Shown here: piece by piece, positions 1 to 6,326 of the stretch | Layout of the letters: each line of letters opens with the position of its first letter | Numbering within the stretch: the stretch's first letter is position 1 | DNA from: a virus | Reading direction: 5' to 3' (one strand) | DNA length: 20,391 nucleotides | IMG/VR virus record: IMGVR_UViG_3300009537_000223 | Coordinates: 1 to 20,391 of that record | Translations under genes and position numbers: made by a program | Notes under the pieces: generated by a model | Seen by the model: only the letters and a program-made list of their open reading frames with translations | Told to the model about the DNA's origin: nothing | The model's database searches: none

Positions 1-108
1 GGTGTAGACCTTGATGGTGCCCGCGCCGGAGCCCGCGTCGATCAGGTCGACGATGGCGTCGCAGGCTGCGCTCCGCACGGCGGCGTTGAGTCGGGTCGTT
101 GATGCCAT
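1..108 (-). CDS. Small phage structural protein, 5' fragment (runs off the left edge)
   Basis: Only the first 36 codons are in the window; the gene continues past its left end. It begins with ATG at 108 and reads MASTTRLNAAVRSAACDAIV, followed by a segment ending GTIKVYT. The start lies 16 bases after the stop codon of the fibre-like gene, and an AGGAG ribosome binding site is just upstream (CAGGAGCGCGAC then ATG). The N-terminus resembles, from memory, short proteins found near the tail-fibre region of many tailed phages, where an N-terminal helix is followed by a Gly/Thr-rich strand of the form GTIKIYTG. Such proteins are mostly annotated as hypothetical. I can assign only a probable virion or tail-accessory role from position. 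The fragment is too short to judge domains. Confidence 0.6.
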   Translation of the reverse strand, partial: MASTTRLNAAVRSAACDAIVDLIDAGSGAGTIKVYT

Positions 109-110
109 GT

Positions 111-124
111 CGCGCTCCTGCTTC
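111..124 (-). repeat. Shortened copy of the junction motif
   Basis: On the minus strand this gap reads GAAGCAGGAGCGCG, directly before the ATG at 108. It keeps the AAGCAGG and GAGC parts of the junction motif found in full at seven other sites but lacks the middle GACG and the terminal CTGA. It may be a decayed or recombined copy, or a chance match around an AGGAG ribosome binding site. Confidence 0.35.
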
Positions 125-895
125 CTAGCTGTCCACGGTCCATGTCCCGGCCGACCCGATCACCACCCACTTCACGGCGTCGATCGCGACGAGCCGGACG
201 AACGAGCCCGCCGCGGCGTTGGCGATGTAGCCCGCCGCTGCCGACGTCGTCGCGGCGTGGCTGATCGTGTCGCTCGCGGCCGCCGTGATGCGCAGCCCGT
301 TGGCGTCGTCGCAGATAAACGTGAACTCGAGACCCGCGCGCGCGGTCGGGAGGGTCTGGTAGCCCTGCGCCGCTACGCCCTTGTTCGTGATGACCTTTCC
401 CGACTCCGAGGCGAGGAGCACGTTCGGGGAGGCGGCAACCGCTGTGCTGACCTCGACCGTCTGGCTCAGATCGAAGCCGCCGCGGGCAAACTCGTTCCAC
501 GTCGTCGGGCTCGCGCCCGTGTCCGCCCAGAACAGGACGTACTGCGTCGTGGCGTCGAGCACGACGTCCTGCCCGCCGAGGAAGCTCATTTGCCCTGCGC
601 CGCCCGCAGCGTGCGTGAGCGTGATGATCCGGGCCGCGTTCTCCGCGCGGATCATCAGCCAGAACGAGGACATCGATGTCATCACGATGTTCGTGAGCGT
701 GTCGTCCGCATCGCTCTCGCCGTCGATCGAATGCAGCCCGATCGTGGCCGTGACGGAGCCAGACGAGATCGTCAGCTCGGTCTCGACCGCGCCCCCAGGC
801 AGTTGCTTCGTGGCGGCGAGCCAGTCGTCGAGGGCGGTCTGCCCGGCCGTGACGGTCGGGCCAGCAGCGAAGACTCCAGCGGCGGGGAAGGCCAT
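125..895 (-). CDS. Putative tail fibre / tail-tip accessory protein, 256 aa
   Basis: This gene follows the gpJ-like pair and probably encodes a surface-exposed fibre or fibre-tip protein at the distal end of the tail. The protein is rich in Ala, Thr, Ser and Gly and poor in Lys. The first half predicts beta-rich segments (for example around ELTISSGSVTATIGLHSIDG). The last third, from about residue 180, has the pattern GLEFTFICDDANGLRITAA, then GSFVRLVAID and VKWVVIGSAGTW. That kind of beta-sandwich end is common at the C-termini of phage fibre and appendage proteins. I do not recognise a specific family, so the role is inferred from position and composition. The ATG at 895 is well supported: the GGAG inside the junction motif at 900-920 sits 9 bases upstream. 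A gap of 27 bases separates it from the previous gene. Confidence 0.6.
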   Translation of the reverse strand: MAFPAAGVFAAGPTVTAGQTALDDWLAATKQLPGGAVETELTISSGSVTATIGLHSIDGESDADDTLTNIVMTSMSSFWLMIRAENAARIITLTHAAGGAGQMSFLGGQDVVLDATTQYVLFWADTGASPTTWNEFARGGFDLSQTVEVSTAVAASPNVLLASESGKVITNKGVAAQGYQTLPTARAGLEFTFICDDANGLRITAAASDTISHAATTSAAAGYIANAAAGSFVRLVAIDAVKWVVIGSAGTWTVDS

Positions 896-899
896 GTCG

Positions 900-920
900 T
901 CAGGCTCCGTTCCTGCTTGC
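900..920 (-). repeat. Junction motif copy 1 (before fibre-like gene)
   Basis: On the minus strand it reads GCAAGCAGGAACGGAGCCTG followed by A. It lies between the stop codon at 923-925 and the ATG at 895. The GGAG inside it is at ideal distance (9 bases) to act as the ribosome binding site of the fibre-like gene. Confidence 0.7.
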
Positions 921-922
921 GG

Positions 923-2326
923 TTAGTACCCTCGGACAGTCACGTCGACGAGCGTCGTGGTCTCGACCGCGCCGTCCGACGTGTAGGCACGGAACGCGGG
1001 GCCGCTCGCGGGGCTCTTGTGCGTAGTGACGACGGTCATCGGGTCGTCGGTGCCGACCTGCCGAGCCTCGACCTCGACGATCTTGCGGAAGGTCGCGCGG
1101 GTCGCCGGGGTGTGCCGGGTGCCGCCGTTCGCCGGGATCGAGAGTCCCTCGGTCCGCTCGGTCAGCGGGTCGGACGACACGGTCACGGCGAGCGCGGTCA
1201 CGGTGTACTGCCGTGGGCCACCCGGGACGATGAGGCGGAAGTCGTACCGCCCGACCTCGACGGGCTGGAGACGGCCGGGCCACGGTCGCCAGTACTTCGG
1301 GCTCTGCGCGGTGAACATCGGGTCGCCGCCCGTAGCCGAGAACATCAGCGCGTACGGGTCGGGGTCGAACCACGCGAGCGAGTTGTTGAGCCGGTACTGG
1401 AGTCGCCACCCGACGGCACCCGAGGCGCAGTCGACCGAAAGCGCCGAGCGCGGACCTTCCTCGCCCGCGTGGACGGTGAACGGGAAGACGTACTCCACCC
1501 ACTCGAAGAGGTCGCCGAACATGAGGTCGGCCCCGTCGTCCGCGAACCACGCCGCCCCGTCGCCCCACGTCTCGCCGAACATGAGCGCGTCGGGGTCGAG
1601 CGGGAACATCGGCGAGTCGCCGTCGGCGCTCATCCACGGCTCGATGCCGGACGGGAACATCGGCTCGGGTGCGGTCGAGAGGGCGCTAGCCGTGAGCACG
1701 CCGCCGCTCGATGTCCCGCCCGTGAGCGTGCCGTCGGCGAAGTCATTGGCCGCGTGGTCGACCGTCCGGATCGTGTACTCGCCCCGGTCGTCGATCGGCC
1801 CCCGGTGGGTCATCAGCGTGAGCGGTGGTCCTTCGTTGTCGTCCCAATCGACGGGCACGCCGAGCAGCGTGCGCGGACCCTTGGGCACCCGGCAGAGCAG
1901 GAACGGCCAGTCCGTGAAGATGTCCTCGTGCGCCTTCTCCGCGGTGTTCCACCCGATCGTCCCGCCTTGGTGGACGCCGGGCGCGTGGCGCAAGCGGTAG
2001 CCCCGCAGGTCGACGACCTCGATGTCGATCTCGCCCGTGACGCAGTCGCCCTTGGTGAGCCGCAGCGAGGCGAGCGCCGGCGGGGCGGTGCCGTCCTTCA
2101 CGATCAGCGTGGCGAGGATCTCGCGCCACCCGCTGATCGCGCCGGTGTCGGGGTCGACGAAGCGGCAGCGAACGTCGTAGTACTCCCCGAGTTCGAGTCC
2201 CTCGATCACGAAGCCGCTCTCGCTCGCCAGCGGGCGCTCGGGGTGCGAGCGCCACTGCACGGCGCGGTCGTCGTCGAGGTCGTCGGCGGTCGGGGTCGGG
2301 CGGTACTCGATCTCGTAGTACAGCAT
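923..2326 (-). CDS. Tail-tip protein, probable C-terminal half of the gpJ-like host-specificity protein, 467 aa
   Basis: The first 75 residues look like the second half of a fibronectin type III domain: LYYEIEYRP is strand C-like, then FVIEGLELGEYYDVRCRF and an SGW ending. The upstream gene ends in RGVRVRFQSPGVAV, which looks like the first half of the same domain. Together the two products total 1300 aa, about the size of a lambda gpJ-type protein. Residues 220-340 carry a spaced series of six Met-Phe dipeptides (residues 223, 240, 249, 269, 328 and 337), mostly in a PMF or ALMF context with nearby Trp, Asp and Gly. The rest is beta-rich and probably external. The ATG at 2326 shares one base with the upstream stop (TGATG), so it is likely translated by termination-reinitiation or, less likely, by frameshifting. 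The role in receptor contact is inferred from position. Confidence 0.65.
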   Translation of the reverse strand: MLYYEIEYRPTPTADDLDDDRAVQWRSHPERPLASESGFVIEGLELGEYYDVRCRFVDPDTGAISGWREILATLIVKDGTAPPALASLRLTKGDCVTGEIDIEVVDLRGYRLRHAPGVHQGGTIGWNTAEKAHEDIFTDWPFLLCRVPKGPRTLLGVPVDWDDNEGPPLTLMTHRGPIDDRGEYTIRTVDHAANDFADGTLTGGTSSGGVLTASALSTAPEPMFPSGIEPWMSADGDSPMFPLDPDALMFGETWGDGAAWFADDGADLMFGDLFEWVEYVFPFTVHAGEEGPRSALSVDCASGAVGWRLQYRLNNSLAWFDPDPYALMFSATGGDPMFTAQSPKYWRPWPGRLQPVEVGRYDFRLIVPGGPRQYTVTALAVTVSSDPLTERTEGLSIPANGGTRHTPATRATFRKIVEVEARQVGTDDPMTVVTTHKSPASGPAFRAYTSDGAVETTTLVDVTVRGY

Positions 2327-4827
2327 CAGACGGCCACCCCGGGCGACTGGAAGCGGACGCGGACGCCGCGCCGGACGCTGCCCGCGCCCCCGTTGCGCTC
2401 ACGGAGGCTCGACGACGTTGCACTGAGGACGCGGGGCGGGTTGAGCGCGGGCGGCTGGATCACGGGCGGGATGGTGATCTGCGGGGAGTACGCGGGGATC
2501 GTGGACGTGGACGCGGTCAGAACGCCGGGCGCTGCGTCGACGAGCGTCAGGCGTGCCCCGAGGTCTCCCGTCGGCTCGATCTCCTGCACGATCAGGTCGA
2601 CCGACTCCGTGCCCGCGACGCCGAACAGGAACAGGTCGCCCGCCTCCGGGACCGACGCGGAGTCGATCGGCGTCGTGAACGTGATCGTCGTCTGGTTGCC
2701 CGCGTCCGTGTCGACGAGCGCGTAGACGGTCGCGCCGTTGCTCTTGCGGAAGCGGCAGGCGTAGGACGCGGCGGCCATCGGGCACGCCTGATCGAGCGTG
2801 GCGGTCAGCACGTCGCCGCCGCCGTTGAGCGTCGTCGACAGCACGCGACCCTGCGCGAGCCCCTGGAGGACGACATCGTGCGCGAACTTGACCCAATCGC
2901 CGCGGATGCAGTCGAGGTGCTCGAACGTCGTCTCGACGATGTACTTCTCCGGGCGGAGGCGGAGTTGCGCGAGGTGTCGCCGCCCGAGCTTGTACGCCTG
3001 ACTGTGGCTCGTGATGCCCGGCATGTCGAGCAGCTCGAACGTGGTCGCGGTCGTCGGCGTGAACCCGTCGTCGGGCACAATCGCCTGCGTGTCGAGCCAG
3101 CCCGACTCGGGGTCGACGAACTGGACCTTAAACGCTTCGGGCTTCGTGATGTACGCCCGCTCGGAGTGGAACGCGATGACGTTGCGCGGCGTGAAGTGCT
3201 GCACGGGAGCGCCGCTCAGGTCGTTCGCCATGACGACCGAGTGGAGCCCGTCCTGCATCGCGGGTGACGCGAAGCCAGCCCCCGCGATCTGCCGCAGGAT
3301 GTCCCGCACCGTCGAGCGACCCTGCGTCACGGTGTTGAACTCGAAGCCGTTGGTGATGCAGTCCGCCGACCACGTCTGGAGGTTCGTCAGGTTGATCGCG
3401 CCATCCGCCACAGGCCGCTTGTTCGCGTCGCCCTGGAGGACGTGGCGGTAGAGCGCGGCGGGGTTGCTCGTCGGTCCCTGCACCCAGCTCGACCCGTTGT
3501 CGTAATTGAGGATGTTCGTCTGCACGACGGCATTAAACGAGTCGATCAGTCGGGAGAACTCGCCCGTGATCTTCACCTTCATCGCGACCGTACAGAGGTT
3601 GCTCAGGTTGTGGACCGTGCCCGCGCGGGTCACCAGCATGGACGCCCAGTCGGTGACATCGCTGATCCCGAGCGTGCCCCCGGGGTTGCTGATCCGCCGC
3701 ACCTGGACCTCGTATGTCCCCTCGATGACGGAGACGCTTCGCTTCGTGTAGACCGACGACGCGGTCTGATCGGTCATCTTGATCAGTTCGCCGCCCGCGG
3801 GGGTCGTCCACGTCGTCGCTCCGACCGCACGGTAGCGCCAGCCCATGCGTACGGTTGCGCGCTTGTTCTTCGTCGTGTCGCGCCAGATGAGCCCCTGCGG
3901 ACAGCCGACGATTATCGTGATGTTCGTCGCGCGTTCGATCGTCGTCTGCGTGACCGCGTTCCCCCACCCGGCCGAATAGCGCAGCCGCTTCGCAACGATC
4001 GTCTCCTGCACGTTCGTCGCGAACAGCGTGTGCGCGGCGTCGGTGCTCGTGCCCGCGCGCATCTCCATCTGGACCACGTTACCGTCGACCCGCGTGCCGT
4101 TGACGACCCGCCCGCCGAAGGCGTCCGTGTTGGCGAAGAACGAGCCCGTGTAGTAGAGGCTCGCGTCCGACGTCATAAGCGGCTCGTCGCCGATCTTGAG
4201 TTCGGAGATGTCGAGCTTCCCGTACCCGAACGTGAACAGCGCGTGCTGGTAGAGCTTGCCCCCCTCGACGGTCGTGTACTGCCGCGCGGCGTGAAGTGGG
4301 AAGAAGCGGTGCTTCCCGAGGACCTGCGGCACCGGGGCGTAGGCGTCGAAGTAGTTGTGGCCGCCTGTGATCGTGCGGCGGACGCCGGGGGTTGACTCAT
4401 CGTTCGGCGACTCGCCGGGCGGCATCAGCGCCTGCATGAGCAGGGATACCCCGTAAACGAACGCCGCCGTGACTGCAAGGGCGACGGCCGAGATGATGGC
4501 CGTGGTGGCGATGATCCCGAGCGACGCCGCGCCGATCACGTTGGTAACCGCCACGCCGATAGCGATCGCACCCGTAATGACCCCCGGTCGCTGCGACACG
4601 ATCAGCGACTGCCCGCCGGTCGGGACCGTCGTCCGCCACTCGTCGGGCGCGATGATCTGCCCGTCGAGCGAGACCGCGAGCGCGGCCGGGTCGATCTCCG
4701 TCGCGGCCACCACGTCGGCCACCGTCCAGTCCCGCGCCGGGATCTGCGCGAGGCGGCGGTACTCCGGGAGGGGGACAGCCGGGAGGATGGCGACGGAGAC
4801 GGGGCGGGTCTCGAGTAGTGTGGTCAC
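2326..4827 (-). CDS. gpI/gpJ-like tail-tip host-specificity protein, 833 aa
   Basis: This is a central tail-tip protein of the lambda gpJ (TipJ) type, which forms the tail tip and helps determine host specificity. Residues 1-80 resemble the small N-terminal fold of gpI-like tail assembly proteins, including an AVSLDGQIIAPDEW segment. Residues 83-135 are strongly hydrophobic and Gly/Ala-rich, as in gpI and fused I-J proteins. The long middle part contains J-like stretches such as QVLGKHRFFP, FTFGYGKLDISELKIGDEPL, a QIAGAG region and a RRHLAQLRLRPEKY segment. The C-terminus ends in the first strands of an FN3-like domain. The start is GTG at 4827, with GGAG 9 bases upstream inside a junction motif. 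An in-frame extension to 4983 is possible but its translation is charged, low-quality sequence that runs antisense to the membrane gene, so I rejected it. Confidence 0.85.
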   Translation of the reverse strand: MTTLLETRPVSVAILPAVPLPEYRRLAQIPARDWTVADVVAATEIDPAALAVSLDGQIIAPDEWRTTVPTGGQSLIVSQRPGVITGAIAIGVAVTNVIGAASLGIIATTAIISAVALAVTAAFVYGVSLLMQALMPPGESPNDESTPGVRRTITGGHNYFDAYAPVPQVLGKHRFFPLHAARQYTTVEGGKLYQHALFTFGYGKLDISELKIGDEPLMTSDASLYYTGSFFANTDAFGGRVVNGTRVDGNVVQMEMRAGTSTDAAHTLFATNVQETIVAKRLRYSAGWGNAVTQTTIERATNITIIVGCPQGLIWRDTTKNKRATVRMGWRYRAVGATTWTTPAGGELIKMTDQTASSVYTKRSVSVIEGTYEVQVRRISNPGGTLGISDVTDWASMLVTRAGTVHNLSNLCTVAMKVKITGEFSRLIDSFNAVVQTNILNYDNGSSWVQGPTSNPAALYRHVLQGDANKRPVADGAINLTNLQTWSADCITNGFEFNTVTQGRSTVRDILRQIAGAGFASPAMQDGLHSVVMANDLSGAPVQHFTPRNVIAFHSERAYITKPEAFKVQFVDPESGWLDTQAIVPDDGFTPTTATTFELLDMPGITSHSQAYKLGRRHLAQLRLRPEKYIVETTFEHLDCIRGDWVKFAHDVVLQGLAQGRVLSTTLNGGGDVLTATLDQACPMAAASYACRFRKSNGATVYALVDTDAGNQTTITFTTPIDSASVPEAGDLFLFGVAGTESVDLIVQEIEPTGDLGARLTLVDAAPGVLTASTSTIPAYSPQITIPPVIQPPALNPPRVLSATSSSLRERNGGAGSVRRGVRVRFQSPGVAV

Positions 4828-4831
4828 GGCG

Positions 4832-4852
4832 TCACGCTCCGAGCCTGCCTGA
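4832..4852 (-). repeat. Junction motif copy 2 (before gpJ-like gene)
   Basis: On the minus strand it reads CAGGCAGGCTCGGAGCGTGA with one leading T. It matches the other copies at GCAGG, CGGAGC and TGA. Its GGAG is the ribosome binding site of the GTG start at 4827. It also overlaps the upstream region of the plus-strand membrane gene. Confidence 0.6.
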
Positions 4853-4893
4853 ACCTTGGCGGGCTCGGGCGGTTGCACGTCGCGGAGGTGTCG

Positions 4894-5076
4894 ATGACGG
4901 ATAGCACACTCGGATTTCTGGGGATGATCTTCGGGGGGTTCATCGCGCTCGTGGTCTCGCTCTTGATCGCGAACGCCGCGCACGGCGGCGACGGCGACAC
5001 CGGGTGGGCCTGGGGCTTCCTCGGTCCGGTCGGCTGGATCATCGCGGCGATCAAGGGGATCCAGCCCCCACCGTAG
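4894..5076 (+). CDS. Small two-helix membrane protein, 60 aa, moron-like
   Basis: This is the only convincing plus-strand gene. It begins MTDSTLGFLGMIFGGFIALV. A first membrane segment spans about residues 6-26, followed by a short polar loop rich in Gly and Asp (HGGDGDTG), then a second segment of about residues 37-53 containing the pattern GFLGPVGWIIAAIKG. That GP-Gly-W-Ile pattern is common in small bacterial membrane proteins. The ATG at 4894 has GGAGG at 4884-4888, five bases upstream. About 90 percent of codons end in G or C, which fits real coding in this GC-rich DNA. It fills the only long gap between minus-strand tail genes (4828-5050) and overlaps the 3' end of the peptidase gene by 26 bp. 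Position and orientation suggest a moron, possibly a lysogenic-conversion or superinfection-exclusion protein; function is inference. No clear promoter or terminator was seen. Confidence 0.65.
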   Translation: MTDSTLGFLGMIFGGFIALVVSLLIANAAHGGDGDTGWAWGFLGPVGWIIAAIKGIQPPP

Positions 5077-5479
5077 CGAGCGTCTTGTGCCGGAACGCGG
5101 GACCGATGCGCAGCGCCGCCCACGGCATCCGGTCGAAGCGCGACGTCTGCACGCCGTTCTCCCGGACGTGGTAATGCAGCATCCAGCCGGGCGCGATGAC
5201 GACCGCGATGTGGATGTCTCGCGGCATGTCCGGGATCTCGAACGTCAGGCAGTCCCCGGGGACGGGCTCGCCGTCGTGCGGCTCCCACTGCGCCGCTTCG
5301 TCGTCGAGAGCGAGCGTGATCTTCCCGAGGCGGTCCAGGGCGTCGAGGTCGTCAAGCCCCGCGAGAGGCGCGATCTCGGCTCCCCACTGCTCGCGCAGCA
5401 CTTCGCGCACGAACGGATAGCAGCCGTGCGGACCGTAGCGCCGGCCGCGGTACTTCTCGATCCAGCCGGGGAGGTTCAT
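5051..5479 (-). CDS. NlpC/P60-family tail-tip peptidase (gpK-position), 142 aa
   Basis: This is a cysteine peptidase of the NlpC/P60 family carried at the tail tip, where such enzymes are thought to cut peptidoglycan cross-bridges during DNA entry or to act in tip assembly. The likely nucleophile is Cys20 in the motif GPHGCYPFVREVL. A PGDCLTFEI segment at residues 74-82 matches the family's PGD-hydrophobic-F strand. His90 in DIHIAVVI is the likely general base, and His102 or His104 in MLHYHV the third residue. At 142 aa it is a free NlpC/P60 domain without the N-terminal JAB-type domain of lambda gpK. The ATG at 5479 overlaps the previous stop as ATGA, indicating coupling to the gpL-like gene. 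The last 26 bp are overlapped by the plus-strand membrane gene. Confidence 0.85.
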   Translation of the reverse strand: MNLPGWIEKYRGRRYGPHGCYPFVREVLREQWGAEIAPLAGLDDLDALDRLGKITLALDDEAAQWEPHDGEPVPGDCLTFEIPDMPRDIHIAVVIAPGWMLHYHVRENGVQTSRFDRMPWAALRIGPAFRHKTLATVGAGSP

Positions 5480-5952
5480 CGGTCGAACCCCGCGGGGAAC
5501 GCGAGCGGCGTGAAGTCCTGCCCCGGGTAGGAGTCGTCGAACACCGCATCGGGAGCGAGCCCGAGAACGACCTGCGTCTCGCTGATGTTCGCCGACACCA
5601 TGCGCAGGTTCGGGAACGTCCGCACGATCGTATCCGGAGCGGAGAGGCGGACGATCTCCAGCGTGATGGTCGGTGGCGATGTCACGGAGCGGAAGGCAAC
5701 CGTCGTCGCCTGGTCGGTGTTGTCGAGCGTGAGCGTCGCCGCGGCGGGTCCGTCCCGATCCGCGGGCAGCGCAGCGGAGAACGCGAGCGCGGTGTAGGTG
5801 TCGCCGCCACTGACCACGTCCGCGAACGTGTTGACGTAGCGCAGCGTCGAGACGAAGTCGGCGTGCGTGACGGTGACGAGCACCACCCACTCCCCGGTCG
5901 TCGTGCCCGCGTAGAGTTCCGCCTTCTCCGCCGAGGACAGGCCCGCGCTCAC
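5476..5952 (-). CDS. Minor tail protein, DUF1833 / gpL-like, 158 aa
   Basis: This is a tail-tip protein of the DUF1833 kind, occupying the place of lambda gpL between the M-position protein and the peptidase. It helps build the baseplate-like tip at the end of the tape measure. The sequence begins around SAGLSSAEKAELYAG, continues with WVVLVTVTHADF, and is beta-rich with a C-terminal PGQDFTPLAFPAGFDR. Two GTG starts are possible. I chose 5952, because it makes a 4-base GTGA overlap with the upstream stop and has GGAGG eight bases upstream. The alternative at 5967 would add only five residues. Unlike lambda gpL I see no cysteine cluster for an iron-sulphur centre. Confidence 0.75.
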   Translation of the reverse strand: MSAGLSSAEKAELYAGTTTGEWVVLVTVTHADFVSTLRYVNTFADVVSGGDTYTALAFSAALPADRDGPAAATLTLDNTDQATTVAFRSVTSPPTITLEIVRLSAPDTIVRTFPNLRMVSANISETQVVLGLAPDAVFDDSYPGQDFTPLAFPAGFDR

Positions 5953-6326
5953 GTCACCCGCCTCCACGTCATGCGGACGTTCCCGTCGCGCTGCGCTGCG
6001 GCGTCGCCTCCCTTCGAGAAGTCGTACTCGGGACCGCTGACGATCAGGAACGTGGCAGTCGAACCGTCGACGGGATCAGGGAAGCCGGAGATGGTGGACG
6101 ACCCGCCCGAGAGCGTGGTGACGACGAACGTGACCAGGTCCGCGCGCTGCTCGCCGGTCAGGTAGAAGGCCATCTCGTAGGTGCCAAACGAGCCCGACAT
6201 GACGCGCCGCGCCTGGGGCGGGCCACGCTGCATCTCGGTCACGAGGGACTGCTGCGTCGGGATGTACCGGAACCCTGCGAGTAGGGGGGCGAGTGGGAGC
6301 GAGGCGGGCCAGGGTTGCGCAGCCAT
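5949..6326 (-). CDS. Minor tail protein, gpM-position, 125 aa
   Basis: This gene directly follows the tape measure gene, where lambda has gpM, and probably encodes a tail-tip adaptor joining the tape measure end to the tip ring. Recognisable stretches are the opening PWPASLPLAPLLAGFRYIP, then GPPQARRVMSGSFGTYEM and a C-terminal MTWRRVT, a pattern typical of small phage tail-tip proteins with a compact beta fold. The ATG at 6326 abuts the tape measure stop (TAGATG), and a GGAGAGGAGG ribosome binding site lies within the end of the tape measure gene. The family assignment rests on position and general resemblance; I cannot name a domain with certainty. Confidence 0.7.
   Translation of the reverse strand: MAAQPWPASLPLAPLLAGFRYIPTQQSLVTEMQRGPPQARRVMSGSFGTYEMAFYLTGEQRADLVTFVVTTLSGGSSTISGFPDPVDGSTATFLIVSGPEYDFSKGGDAAAQRDGNVRMTWRRVT

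Noticed and set aside
669-680. 12-base palindrome GACATCGATGTC inside the fibre-like gene
   Set aside because: Single short palindrome within coding sequence, expected by chance and without partner copies.
11-2725. 904-aa plus-strand open frame across the fibre and gpJ-like genes
   Set aside because: It has Arg/Val/Asp/Gly-rich low-complexity translation, no domain, and lies antisense to well-supported minus-strand genes. Long antisense frames are expected in high-GC DNA.
4828-4983. N-terminal extension of the gpJ-like gene to an upstream start
   Set aside because: The extra residues are charged and low-quality, lie antisense to the membrane gene, and the GTG at 4827 already has a well-placed GGAG.
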